Assembly (NCBI GenBank): GCA_028287135.1 | Contig: JAQBQE010000067.1 | Location: 62,001 to 126,000, forward strand | Direction of reading: 5' to 3' | DNA: 64,000 bases | Source: Myxococcales bacterium | Lineage (GTDB): Bacteria; Myxococcota_A; Polyangia; Haliangiales; Haliangiaceae | Part shown: piece by piece, positions 26,031 through 34,240 of the stretch | How positions within the stretch are numbered: the stretch's first letter is position 1 | Layout of the letters: each line of letters begins with the position of its first letter | Notes under the pieces: generated by a model | The model's database searches: none | Told to the model about the DNA's origin: nothing | What the model saw: the letters and a program-made list of their open reading frames with translations, nothing else | Position numbers and translations under genes: made by a program

Positions 26031-26849
26031 ATGCCCAGCCGTGAGCCCGAGCTCTACAAGGACAAGGTCGAGGTCAGCCTCGACGGTCGTCAGATCTTTT
26101 ACCTGTTCTTCGGCGGCGCGATGATCGTCGGGATCGTGTTCGTGCTCGGCGTCCTCGTCGGACGCCGGGTCGAGGCGCGAGGCCACATCGATCGCGCACG
26201 CACGCACTCGGCGACCGATCCGCTGGCGGCGCTCGATCGCCTCGAGGGCAGTGGCGGTCTGTCGTTCCGCGGCGCGCTGACCGGCAAGGACCAACCGACC
26301 GACGTCGAGAAGACGATCGGCGCGCTCGAGAAGGCGCGGACCGACAAGCCCGCGGCCGCCAAGGTCGAGAAGACCGCCGAGAAGGCCGAGAAGAGCGAGA
26401 AGAGCGACAAGGTCGAGAAGAAGGCCGAGCCCGCGACCGGCCCGGTCGTGAAGCCGGAGAAGGCCGTCGAGCCGAAGGCACAGGCCAAGGCCGAGACCAG
26501 GACCGACGCGAAGTCTGACTCCAAGCTCGAGGCCAAGGCCGACGTGAAGTCAGAGCCGAAGAAGGTCGACGAGTCGAAGGAGTCGAAGGAGGCCAGGGAG
26601 GCGAAGGAAGCCAAGCAGCGCTTCACGCTCCAGCTCTCGTCGTTCCAGGACAAGGCCGAGGCCGAGGCGTTCCTGTCGTCGGTCAAGGCACAGGGCTACC
26701 AGGCGCAGATCACGCAGGCCGAGGTCGAGGGCAAGGGCACGTTCTACCGGGTGCGGATGGGCACCTACCGGTCGCTCGATGCGGCCTCGACGGCGAAGAA
26801 GGACTTCGAGAGCGCCTCGAACAAGTCCGCGTCGATCATGAAGCTGTGA
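26031..26849 (+). CDS. SPOR-domain membrane protein (FtsN-like layout)
   Basis: The product has 272 residues. After a short cytoplasmic N-terminus there is one transmembrane helix (about residues 22-46). A long Lys/Glu/Ala-rich linker (about 85-195) follows, then a C-terminal SPOR domain starting R-F-T-L-Q-L-S-S-F and ending Y-R-V-R-M-G-T-Y-R-S-L. SPOR domains bind peptidoglycan stripped of stem peptides at the septum, so a role in division or envelope remodelling is likely. A GTG two codons earlier is an alternative start. The linker's repeated K-x-E-K units would be disordered in the periplasm. Confidence 0.85.
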   Translation: MPSREPELYKDKVEVSLDGRQIFYLFFGGAMIVGIVFVLGVLVGRRVEARGHIDRARTHSATDPLAALDRLEGSGGLSFRGALTGKDQPTDVEKTIGALEKARTDKPAAAKVEKTAEKAEKSEKSDKVEKKAEPATGPVVKPEKAVEPKAQAKAETRTDAKSDSKLEAKADVKSEPKKVDESKESKEAREAKEAKQRFTLQLSSFQDKAEAEAFLSSVKAQGYQAQITQAEVEGKGTFYRVRMGTYRSLDAASTAKKDFESASNKSASIMKL

Positions 26850-26875
26850 TCGCGAACTACTTCGATAACCGATCA
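26847..26875. terminator. Inverted repeat at a convergent gene end
   Basis: TGATCG (26847-26852) and CGATCA (26870-26875) form a perfect six-base repeat around 17 bases. Each arm includes the TGA stop of one of the two convergent genes. A smaller CTTCG / CGAAG pair lies within and beyond it. Confidence 0.3.
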
Positions 26876-28504
26876 GTACGAAGGCAACGCGGTGACCCAG
26901 CCCGGGGCCGCAGGATCCGCGACGATGATCAGGCCGGCGTCCCGCGGCCACGGCTGGGGCCGGGCATGCGGGGCGGCGAGGGCGAGAGCCGTGGCGCCGT
27001 GCAGACGCGCCTCGAGCACTCCGATCGGCGCACCGCCCATCAGCACGGCCACACGCCCGAGCTGGGTCGCGAGCTCGGTCTCGATCGCGGCATCCGATCG
27101 ACCGTCGCGCGACAGCCGGCTGACGCCCGCACGCGGCGCTGCTGCAGCTCCGCCAACGACGCGGATCGAGCGCGGGGCGAGGCCATCGATGAGGTCGGTG
27201 ACCGCCGCGCGGAGCCCGAGCTTGCCGTCGCGACGACGCAACATCGCGAGCGCACCGAGCTCGCCCTGACCCAGGGGCTCCGTCCAGTCGGCCAGCGCGT
27301 GTGCGAGGCGCGCGATCGACAGCATCGGCTCGCCGACGAGGTGGAGGCTGTACAGCGCGACCAGCGCGCGCCGGGCACCCGAGGGAAGACCGAGTCGATG
27401 CGCGAGCTCGCCGAGCTCCGAGTCGACCGGGACGATCGGCAGCTCGGACTCGACACCGCGCACGAGCTCGAGACCGTAGGCTGCGAGCGGTTCACGCCAC
27501 ACGCGAGCGCGCGGTCCACTCGCCGCGTGCGAGCTCACCACCGGAGCAACGCGCGCCTCCTGAGCCTCGACGGGCGCCGCTGCGCGCTCGCGCATCGCGC
27601 GGAGCTTGTCGGCAGCGTTCGCGAGCACCGGCTCGGCCGCCACGTTGCTGTCGTCGGCCGCGACCGGTGCACCCGCGCCGCCGACGGGCACGCGCCATGG
27701 TTCGTCCTCGCCGTCCGAGATGCCGAGCAGACTCACGTCATCGCCTGCGGCGAGGAGTGCGAGCGGTGTCCCCGGCGTCCACGGCGTGTCGACGACGGTC
27801 AGCGAGTGCGCGAAGCAGTGCAGGCGCACGAGCCCGCGCGGCGTGACGAGCACGATCAGCGGCGACGCCGGATGGCACACGACCTCCTCGACGGTCGCGC
27901 CCACGTAGTGGCGGAACGGTCGGCCATCCGAGAGTCGATAGACGAACACCTCGTCGCTTCCAGGCCGCGTGACCCACAGGTGGCCATGCGCCGCGCCGAC
28001 GGTGCGGGGGGGCGGTGGGAGCTGCAGCTGAAGCCGCAGCAGCGGACGCGCCGAGACGGCGTCCCAGACCTCGAGCTTGCGCATCAGACCGAACAGCACC
28101 TGGTTGCGCTCGAGCCCGACGGCGAACTCGACGGGACTGCCGACGTCGAGCGCCTGCGACGCCAGGGCGCGGCCCGCCGCGCGCACGATCTGGACCGTCT
28201 TGCCGTCGGGTGAGACCAGGACGAGCCGCGGACCGGTGACCGCCGCTAGCTTCATCGGTGCATCGAGATCGAGCCGAGCGACCGCGTCGAGATAGGGCGG
28301 TTGATGAAGGACGACCTTCGCGCCACCTGCGCCGCGTGACACCGCGGCGAGCACGGTCGGCGGTCCGACGAGTGCGAGATCGACGTCGTCGTCCTCGAGC
28401 TCGAGCCGACCGACCGGGGGAGCCGCGCCGCCCGCGAGCAGGACGACCTCACGGCCGCGCCGCACGATCGTCCATTGCCCGTCGAGTGACGTCGAGAGCA
28501 TCAC
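26873..28504 (-). CDS. Hypothetical protein with propeller-like N-terminal half
   Basis: The product has 543 residues from GTG 28504 (an ATG follows at once). The first 280 residues are made of short beta strands with recurring L-V-L-V-S-P-D-G, E-V-F-V-Y-R-L-S-D-G-R and V-V-C-H-P-A-S-P, which suggests a WD40-like propeller. The second half is helical with Leu/Ala-rich segments (L-A-H-R-L-G-L-P-S-G-A-R-R-A-L-V-A-L-Y). There is no signal peptide. No P-loop or other catalytic motif is visible. The start overlaps the cytochrome c stop (GTGA), so it is the last gene of a redox-related run. The opposite strand also stays open here, but its product is Arg-rich nonsense. Confidence 0.7.
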   Translation of the reverse strand: MMLSTSLDGQWTIVRRGREVVLLAGGAAPPVGRLELEDDDVDLALVGPPTVLAAVSRGAGGAKVVLHQPPYLDAVARLDLDAPMKLAAVTGPRLVLVSPDGKTVQIVRAAGRALASQALDVGSPVEFAVGLERNQVLFGLMRKLEVWDAVSARPLLRLQLQLPPPPRTVGAAHGHLWVTRPGSDEVFVYRLSDGRPFRHYVGATVEEVVCHPASPLIVLVTPRGLVRLHCFAHSLTVVDTPWTPGTPLALLAAGDDVSLLGISDGEDEPWRVPVGGAGAPVAADDSNVAAEPVLANAADKLRAMRERAAAPVEAQEARVAPVVSSHAASGPRARVWREPLAAYGLELVRGVESELPIVPVDSELGELAHRLGLPSGARRALVALYSLHLVGEPMLSIARLAHALADWTEPLGQGELGALAMLRRRDGKLGLRAAVTDLIDGLAPRSIRVVGGAAAAPRAGVSRLSRDGRSDAAIETELATQLGRVAVLMGGAPIGVLEARLHGATALALAAPHARPQPWPRDAGLIIVADPAAPGWVTALPSY

Positions 28505-28932
28505 TTCTTGGCGAACCCTCGGATGATCGCGACGAGCTCGTTCAGGACCTCGGGCTTGTCCTTGAGCTGGACCTGCGCCGGCATCATCGGGCTCTTGCCG
28601 ACCGCCGGACCGCCCTCGAGGATGATCTTCTTGATGTCGTCATCGGTGACCGACTTCTGCCACTCGGGATCCGTGTAGTTGCGGGGCTTCGGCGTCAACG
28701 ACTCGGCCGCGGGACCGTTGCCCGTGCCGTCGGCACCGTGGCAGGTGGCGCACACCGTCGCGAACATCTGCTGCGCCTCGCTGAGCTGGCTACCCGCCGC
28801 CGCGTTCGGATCCGCCGCGGGCCGTGGCCCGGTCTCGGGCCGAGCATTGGGAGAGCCCGACGAGGGCGGGGGCGGCTGGTCGCCCTTGCCGCAGGCACCG
28901 ATCAGGAGGGCGACGAGGAACAGGCTGCGCAT
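28501..28932 (-). CDS. Mono-haem cytochrome c lipoprotein
   Basis: The product has 143 residues. The lipobox is Ile-Gly-Ala-Cys (Cys14), followed by a Pro/Ser/Ala-rich tether of about 35 residues. The haem site is C-A-T-C-H (61-65), with G-A-D-G-T-G-N-G-P just after and a likely axial Met in P-M-M-P-A-Q. This is the class I cytochrome c plan, an electron carrier tethered outside the inner membrane. Lying in the same stretch as a di-haem peroxidase, it could be that enzyme's electron donor, which is inference. Its stop overlaps the next gene (GTGA). Confidence 0.9.
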   Translation of the reverse strand: MRSLFLVALLIGACGKGDQPPPPSSGSPNARPETGPRPAADPNAAAGSQLSEAQQMFATVCATCHGADGTGNGPAAESLTPKPRNYTDPEWQKSVTDDDIKKIILEGGPAVGKSPMMPAQVQLKDKPEVLNELVAIIRGFAKK

Positions 28933-28968
28933 GCACGCAGCGTCTCGCGCGATGACCCTCCCGTCAAA

Positions 28969-29436
28969 TCACTCGTACGGATCCTTGCGCGTCCACACCC
29001 GGGACAGCCGGCCCATGACGACGGTCAGCTTGACTTCGTAGAGTGAGGGCTGGTCGTCGCAGTCGAGGTCCCCGACCGCGCGCAATGTGGCGGAGGTCCC
29101 CGTCGGATCGGGAACATACTGATACGTGTAGCGATAGCTCTCGTCGATCGAGAATCCGAGGTCCCGCCACGCGGGAGTCGCCCACACCGTCGGATCCGGG
29201 CTGCAGGCCCCGCCTTGCTCGCAGCACCTCGGCACGGGCGAGGGGCCGGCGGGGAGCGAAGGCAGCTTGCCGGTGGCTGCGTGGATCGCCGCAACTCGAT
29301 CCGCGAGATAGCTCAGCAGTTCCTCTGCTTCTTGCGCGCGCGTGTTGGCGGTGCAGGCGCGCTTCGCCGACGGACACGTCGCGATCGAGCACAGCGCGGC
29401 GAGGAGGAGGAGGTAGCGGAGGCGGCGCCACCACAT
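28969..29436 (-). CDS. Pilin-like or pseudopilin-like secreted protein
   Basis: The product has 155 residues. The N-terminus W-W-R-R-L-R-Y then a leucine-rich helix and Ser-Ile-Ala-Thr-Cys could be a lipoprotein signal. The mature part has P-x-W-x-x-L-G-F-S-I-D-E-S-Y-R-Y-T-Y-Q-Y and A-V-G-D-L-D-C-D-D-Q-P-S-L-Y-E-V. These match the C-terminal domain of many delta-proteobacterial type IV pilin-like proteins, where W-x-x-L-G-F and G-D-L-D-x-D-G are typical. The N-terminal pilin helix (F-T-L-x-E) is missing, so this is a pilin-like domain on a different anchor. I chose ATG 29436 because it clears the upstream gene; 29472 would overlap it. Confidence 0.65.
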   Translation of the reverse strand: MWWRRLRYLLLLAALCSIATCPSAKRACTANTRAQEAEELLSYLADRVAAIHAATGKLPSLPAGPSPVPRCCEQGGACSPDPTVWATPAWRDLGFSIDESYRYTYQYVPDPTGTSATLRAVGDLDCDDQPSLYEVKLTVVMGRLSRVWTRKDPYE

Positions 29437-29446
29437 GACGGGCACC

Positions 29447-30367
29447 CTAGTCGCGATCGACGCGCTGTGCAAACGCTTCGATGATGCGCGCCGTGTGGCG
29501 TGGCGCCTCGAGCTGCGGCGCGTGCCCGACGCCGCGCATCACGACGAGCTCGCCGCGCGGCAGCCCGAGCACGAGATCCTCGGCGGTGCGCTTGTCGATG
29601 ATCCGGTCCTGCTCGCCGTGGATCACGAGGGCCTGGCGATCGATCCCGGAGAGCACGCGCGGCACGCCGGCATCCCCATCGTTGAGCACGAAGCCGCGAA
29701 ACAGCTTGTGCAGGAGATCCGCGCGTCGCGCTCGCTCCATGATGACGTGACGGATCACGGCGCGGCCGACCGGCGGTGGCTGCTCGAGCACGATCGCCAT
29801 GAACCGATCGACGTCCTCCTCGCGCGGGATCAGCGGGTTCTCGCCGTCGACCCACGCCCGCGCTCCACCCTGATGGACATCGCGACCGACCGATGCGACG
29901 AGGACGAGGCCCGCGACTCGATCCGGCCACGACACCGCGAGCCGCAGCGCGACGCCACCGCCCATCGAGTTGCCGCAGATGATCGCGCGGTCGATGCCGG
30001 CGTGGTCCAGCGCGCGGACCACCGCCTCTGCGTGATGACGGATGCTCGCGCGATCCTCCGGGACATCGGCGGACGCGCCATGGCCGGGCAGGTCGACGAG
30101 GACGGTGCCGCGCGCGTACGGCACGAGCGCGCTCATCAGGAGCCAGGTCTCCTTGTCACCGCCAAACCCGTGGATACAGGCGAGCGGCAGCCCCTTGCGT
30201 CCATCGCGCACGAGGTAGCGAACACCGTCGGATGTCTGCACGGTGCGGACGCGCGCCGCGATCCGTGCGGCCGCATGCATCGCGCGCAGCTGCACGCCGC
30301 CGAGCGTCACCTCGAGCTCGCTCCTCGTCCACCGACTCCGCCAGGTGCCCGGTCCGCGCTCTGACAT
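29447..30367 (-). CDS. Alpha/beta-fold hydrolase
   Basis: The product has 306 residues of alpha/beta hydrolase fold. The oxyanion region is H-G-F-G-G-D-K-E-T-W, the nucleophile elbow G-N-S-M-G-G, the acid probably the Asp of I-H-G-E-Q-D-R-I, and the base the His of G-V-G-H-A-P-Q-L-E. All triad members are present. Esterases, lipases and meta-cleavage hydrolases share this pattern, so the substrate is open. No signal peptide is seen, which suggests a cytoplasmic enzyme. Start ATG 30367 (a GTG is one codon upstream). It follows the peroxidase gene by a few bases and is likely cotranscribed. Confidence 0.85.
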   Translation of the reverse strand: MSERGPGTWRSRWTRSELEVTLGGVQLRAMHAAARIAARVRTVQTSDGVRYLVRDGRKGLPLACIHGFGGDKETWLLMSALVPYARGTVLVDLPGHGASADVPEDRASIRHHAEAVVRALDHAGIDRAIICGNSMGGGVALRLAVSWPDRVAGLVLVASVGRDVHQGGARAWVDGENPLIPREEDVDRFMAIVLEQPPPVGRAVIRHVIMERARRADLLHKLFRGFVLNDGDAGVPRVLSGIDRQALVIHGEQDRIIDKRTAEDLVLGLPRGELVVMRGVGHAPQLEAPRHTARIIEAFAQRVDRD

Positions 30368-30377
30368 CACGCTGGCA

Positions 30378-31520
30378 TCACGGAAGTGCAGGCTTCGCGG
30401 GCGGCGGCGTCGTCGCGGACAGCGCGCGCAAGAACACCAGGAGCTGACCCCGCTCTTCGGACGAGATCCGGATCTTGCTGATCAATGGATCGTAGAGCGC
30501 AGGGCCTCGGGTCTCCGCGTTGGCGAGCGCGATGTACGAGTCGACGACCTGCTCGAGCGACGTTGCTTCTCCGGTGTGGAAGAACCGCCCGCGCGACGCG
30601 GCGCCGCGAAGCGTCGGTGTGCGGAACGATCCGGTCTTCTTCTTCTCGACGAACCCACGTCCCGGATCGTTGGCCTTGCCGACGGTCACGGCGTGATAGC
30701 CACCGTCGGTGTACAGCGGTGGCGTGTGGCACAGGCCGCACTGCGCCTTGCCGGCGAACAGGAGGTAGCCGGCGAGCAGAGGGTCAGGCGCGACGCCGGG
30801 CTCCGGCTTTCGCGCACTCGATTCGATCCGATCCCACGGCGAGTCGCCGGCGTACCGGGTCAGGACGAACGCGCTCAGGGCGCGGCGCGCGGCAGTGGCA
30901 TTCACCGGATCCGTCGTGGCCATCGCCATGCTCGGGTCGTCCGCCGCGAGCTGCGCGCTCACGCGGGCGAAGTGCAACCGGTACATCGGAAGGTTCGCGA
31001 TGCGCGGCAAGGAATCGCCGAGGTCGTCGCCGAGCTGGCCGCGCACGTGGACCGCGAGGAAGCTGTCGGCCGAACCGTAGCGCCCGTCCCAGCCGAGCTC
31101 CGGGGCCCACGCGAGATTGACGAGGGCCGGTGTGCGGCGCAGGTTCGGCTGGCCCGCGGCGGTCGCCTGGATCTCGCCGGCGTAGCCACGCGTGGGATCG
31201 TGGCAGGTCGCACACCCGAGCGTTCCCGACGACGACAGCCGGGTGTCGTGAAACAGCAGCTCTCCGAGCGCGACGGCCTCGGGGGTGATGCCCCGGACGG
31301 CAGGCAGTGGCGGCAGGCCGCGCGGTACCGGTGGCAACGGCGGCGCGGGCGGCAGCTCGCTGGCCCGTGTGTCGTCCGGCGCGAGCGTGTGACCGCTGCC
31401 CGCATCGCGCTTGGTGACCGGCTCGGTGGTCTTCTTGTTGTCGCCGCCCTTCGGGCAGCCGCCGAGGCTCGCGGCGCCGAGCGCAGCGACGAGGATCGGT
31501 AGCAACGGCGAGCGAGTCAC
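30378..31520 (-). CDS. Di-haem cytochrome c peroxidase / MauG-type lipoprotein
   Basis: The product has 380 residues. The lipobox is Leu-Gly-Gly-Cys (Cys22), followed by a Pro-rich tether. It has two haem c sites, C-A-T-C-H (103-107) and C-G-L-C-H (261-265), as in bacterial cytochrome c peroxidases and MauG-like oxidases. L-F-x-D-x-R-L-S-x-x-G-x-L-G precedes the first haem, as the family expects, and the C-terminal part has S-F-R-T-P-T-L-R-G and F-F-H-T-G. It probably reduces peroxide in the periplasm with a small cytochrome donor, for which the gene at 28501 is a candidate. GTG start, overlapping the dipeptidase stop (GTGA). Confidence 0.92.
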   Translation of the reverse strand: MTRSPLLPILVAALGAASLGGCPKGGDNKKTTEPVTKRDAGSGHTLAPDDTRASELPPAPPLPPVPRGLPPLPAVRGITPEAVALGELLFHDTRLSSSGTLGCATCHDPTRGYAGEIQATAAGQPNLRRTPALVNLAWAPELGWDGRYGSADSFLAVHVRGQLGDDLGDSLPRIANLPMYRLHFARVSAQLAADDPSMAMATTDPVNATAARRALSAFVLTRYAGDSPWDRIESSARKPEPGVAPDPLLAGYLLFAGKAQCGLCHTPPLYTDGGYHAVTVGKANDPGRGFVEKKKTGSFRTPTLRGAASRGRFFHTGEATSLEQVVDSYIALANAETRGPALYDPLISKIRISSEERGQLLVFLRALSATTPPPAKPALP

Positions 31521-32545
31521 GGCGGACCGAGCTTACCCCACGCAGGCACGGCATCGAGCACCCGCAGGACGTTCCCCCCGAGGATCTTCTCGAGGATGCG
31601 CGTCGGCACGCCGCGTCGCGACAGCGCCACGGTCAGGTTGGGCATCGCCGCGATGTCCTCGAGACCCTCGGGCGGCACCACGAAGCCATCGAAGTCCGAG
31701 CCGAGCGCGGGCACGTCCTCACCCGCGACGTCGATCACATGGAGCAGGTGATCGACCACCGCGTCGATCGATGCGGAGCCGAGGTACTTGCGGGCGAAGA
31801 TGATCCCGATACATCCGCCCTTGTCGGCGAGCGCGCGGATCTGCTCGTCGTCGATGTTGCGCCAGTGCTCGTGCACGCCGAGCACGCCGGTGTGCGAGAC
31901 CATCGGCGGAACGGTCGCGAGCTCGAGTGCATCGAAGTAGCCACGGCGATTGATATGCGCGAGGTCGACGATCACCCCGGTGCGCTCGCACTCACGAACG
32001 ACGTCACGGCCGAACGCGGTCAGTCCTTCGTTCCCGTCGGAACCTTTCCCCTTTGCGGGCCGTCCGATCGCGTTCTGCGAGAAGTGGAGGAGGCCGAGAT
32101 AGCGAACGCCACGCCGCGAGAACGCCTCGATCGTGTCGAGGGTCCCTTCGAGGGCCTGGCCGCCCTCGATCCCGCCGAGCGCGGCGATCTTGCCGGCAGC
32201 CTTGGCGGCCCGAACGTCCGCACCGGTGCGCGTCCACGCGAGCTGCTCGGGGTGCTTGGTCATCGCGACGTCGAGGGCATCGAGCTGCTTGGTCACCGAC
32301 CTCGCGCAGCCACGCTCCGGGTACGGTGCGGTCCAGAAGCTGAAGAACTGGCCGGCCATGCCGCCCTCACGCATCCGTGGCAGATCGACGTGACCGAACA
32401 CGTTGACCCGCCTGGGCATCGGACGCTCGTGACGCGCCGCGAGGTCGTAGCCGAGCTTGTCCATCAGCTTCGCGGTATCCGCATGCAGATCGAGCACGTG
32501 GACCTCCGCGTGCATTGCGCGGGCCTCGTCGAGCGTCAGGCTCAT
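31517..32545 (-). CDS. Membrane dipeptidase (renal dipeptidase family, M19)
   Basis: The product has 342 residues. Zinc-site elements of the amidohydrolase-like M19 family are visible: L-D-L-H-A-D-T near the N-terminus (H-x-D), G-G-I-E-G-G for the bridging Glu, and V-S-H-T-G-V with the following H-E-H-W-R-N. G-S-D-F-D-G lies near the C-terminus. The enzyme hydrolyses dipeptides and some beta-lactam-like amides. No signal peptide is seen, so it is probably cytoplasmic. ATG 32545 begins S-L-T-L-D-E-A-R; a longer upstream extension is a shadow. It is first in the run down to the propeller gene at 26873. A TACGCT box seven bases before the ATG suggests a leaderless mRNA. Confidence 0.92.
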   Translation of the reverse strand: MSLTLDEARAMHAEVHVLDLHADTAKLMDKLGYDLAARHERPMPRRVNVFGHVDLPRMREGGMAGQFFSFWTAPYPERGCARSVTKQLDALDVAMTKHPEQLAWTRTGADVRAAKAAGKIAALGGIEGGQALEGTLDTIEAFSRRGVRYLGLLHFSQNAIGRPAKGKGSDGNEGLTAFGRDVVRECERTGVIVDLAHINRRGYFDALELATVPPMVSHTGVLGVHEHWRNIDDEQIRALADKGGCIGIIFARKYLGSASIDAVVDHLLHVIDVAGEDVPALGSDFDGFVVPPEGLEDIAAMPNLTVALSRRGVPTRILEKILGGNVLRVLDAVPAWGKLGPP

Positions 32546-32552
32546 GGTAGCG

Positions 32553-32558
32553 AGCGTA
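32553..32558 (-). promoter_or_regulatory. Candidate -10 box (TACGCT) for the dipeptidase operon
   Basis: TACGCT on the minus strand ends seven bases before the ATG at 32545. The whole divergent gap is 51 bases, leaving little room for a leader. Confidence 0.3.
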
Positions 32559-32596
32559 GCGCATCGGTCGTGAGGTAGCCTGTCGATGAGCCGCCG

Positions 32597-34240
32597 ATGA
32601 GAGGACGTGTCGTCGTCGTGACGGGCTCGTCCCGCGGTATCGGGCTCGAGCTCGCGTTCGCGTGTGCGCGCGACGGTGCGCGGGTCGTCGTCCACGGGCG
32701 GGACCAGGGCCGCCTCACCGCGGCGGTGGCGTCGATCTGTTCCGCCGGTGGCGAGGCGATCGGAATCCGCGCGGACCTGTCGCGGCCCGACGGGCCGGAG
32801 CTGCTGATCCGAAGCGCCCTCGACGCGTTCGGGCGGATCGACGTGCTCGTCAACAATGCGGCCGTCACGACCGGTCGCGAGCCGCTGTGGACGGCGGATC
32901 CGGTGGCGCTCCACGCCGTGGTCGCGGTCAACATCGTGGCTCCGATCCTGTGTGCGCGCGCCGTGCTCGCGTGGGCGATGCCTCGCGCGGAGACGGTTCG
33001 GATCGTCAACGTGTCCTCGGGCATTGTCGAGGCGCCGCGCACCGATGCCGCGAGTTACATCGCCAGCAAGGCTGCGCTCGAGGGTCTCACCCGTGCCCTC
33101 GCACTCGATGTCTCGCAGTCCACGGTGGTCGTCACGGCAGTCGCACTCGGCGGACACCGGACCGAGCTGTCGCGCGGCGTGGTCGATGCCGAGGAGCATG
33201 CGCGCTTGCCCGCCGCCGCTGACGCCGTTTCGCAGCTGGTCGCCGCGATCCTCGCACCCGCCGACGAGGTTCACGGGCGTGTCCTCCGGGTCGCGCGCGA
33301 GCGTGCCCTCGACATCGATGGCGTCGATCTGTTCGCGGAGCCGAGCGCGTCACCAGCCGCGCGCGGGGCACTGTCGACCGTCGCTCTCGAGGGTCCGATC
33401 GAGCGGTATCCAGAGGCCGCGTGCACGACCCTGCGCAAGGTCCTCGCGGCCAGGTTCGGCGTCGGACTCGACGCGGTCGTGATCGGCGGCGGGACCAGCG
33501 AGCTCCTCGAACGCGTCCTCGCGGTCGCGGCCCGGCCCGGCGAGACGGTGATCGCGAACGCGCCGAGCTGGCCGCTGTGGCCGTACCTCTGTCAGCAGCG
33601 CCGGCTCACCTGGCGTGCGGTGCCGTATCGCCTGATGCCGGGGCACGCGGATCACGATCTCGATGCGGTGCTCGCCGCGATCGATCGAACGGTGCGCGCC
33701 GTCTATCTCACGAGTCCGGCGAATCCGGTCGGGCGCGCTCTCGACCGTGAACCGTTCGCGCGATTCCTCGACGCGGTCCCGCGTCACGTCACGGTGATCG
33801 TCGACGAGGCATATGCCGAGTACATCACCCGCGACGATGCTCTGCAGGCGGCAGCGCTCGCACGCTGGTCCGATCGGTCACTCGTCGTATTGCGGACGTT
33901 CTCCAAGGCCTATGCACTCGCCGGCCTGCGCATTGCCTACGCGATCACGACCCCTGCGCTCGCGCGCCGGCTTGCCGCGGCGGCACCGCCGTTCCCGATC
34001 GTGCGAGGCGCCGAGGAAGCCGCTGTCGCTGCGCTCGCGGATGTCGCGCACCTGCGCACGGTCGTCGCGCGGGCCGCGGCGGCACGCACCGCGCTCGAAG
34101 CTCGCCTCGGTGAGCGAGGGATCGAGTGGCTCGCCAGCGATGCACCGTTCGTGCTCGCCGCGATCCCCGAGCGGCGCGGACCACGCTACTTCGACGACCG
34201 GTATGTGATGCTGCCCATCGGCAAGGAGCCAGATGTCTGA
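32597..34240 (+). CDS. Fusion: short-chain dehydrogenase plus HisC-like aminotransferase
   Basis: One 547-residue frame holds two enzymes. Residues 1-255 are a short-chain dehydrogenase/reductase: nucleotide loop T-G-S-S-R-G-I-G, N-N-A-A, serine in V-S-S-G and the Y-I-A-S-K dyad (about 153-157). From about 260 a class I/II PLP aminotransferase follows, closest to histidinol-phosphate aminotransferase: S-P-A-N-P-V-G, D-E-A-Y-A-E-Y and the PLP lysine in T-F-S-K-A-Y-A-L-A-G-L-R (Lys437). No stop or frameshift separates them. The pair could make an amine from an alcohol by oxidation then transamination; that is inference and the substrate is unknown. The aminotransferase half is slightly short at its N-terminus. 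Translation runs into nadR with an eight-base overlap. Confidence 0.9.
   Translation: MRGRVVVVTGSSRGIGLELAFACARDGARVVVHGRDQGRLTAAVASICSAGGEAIGIRADLSRPDGPELLIRSALDAFGRIDVLVNNAAVTTGREPLWTADPVALHAVVAVNIVAPILCARAVLAWAMPRAETVRIVNVSSGIVEAPRTDAASYIASKAALEGLTRALALDVSQSTVVVTAVALGGHRTELSRGVVDAEEHARLPAAADAVSQLVAAILAPADEVHGRVLRVARERALDIDGVDLFAEPSASPAARGALSTVALEGPIERYPEAACTTLRKVLAARFGVGLDAVVIGGGTSELLERVLAVAARPGETVIANAPSWPLWPYLCQQRRLTWRAVPYRLMPGHADHDLDAVLAAIDRTVRAVYLTSPANPVGRALDREPFARFLDAVPRHVTVIVDEAYAEYITRDDALQAAALARWSDRSLVVLRTFSKAYALAGLRIAYAITTPALARRLAAAAPPFPIVRGAEEAAVAALADVAHLRTVVARAAAARTALEARLGERGIEWLASDAPFVLAAIPERRGPRYFDDRYVMLPIGKEPDV

Noticed and set aside
26846..28213. Plus-strand frame of 455 codons opposite the propeller-like protein
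   Set aside because: Arg/Ala-rich with no hydrophobic core pattern; the minus frame has normal composition and couples to the cytochrome c gene.
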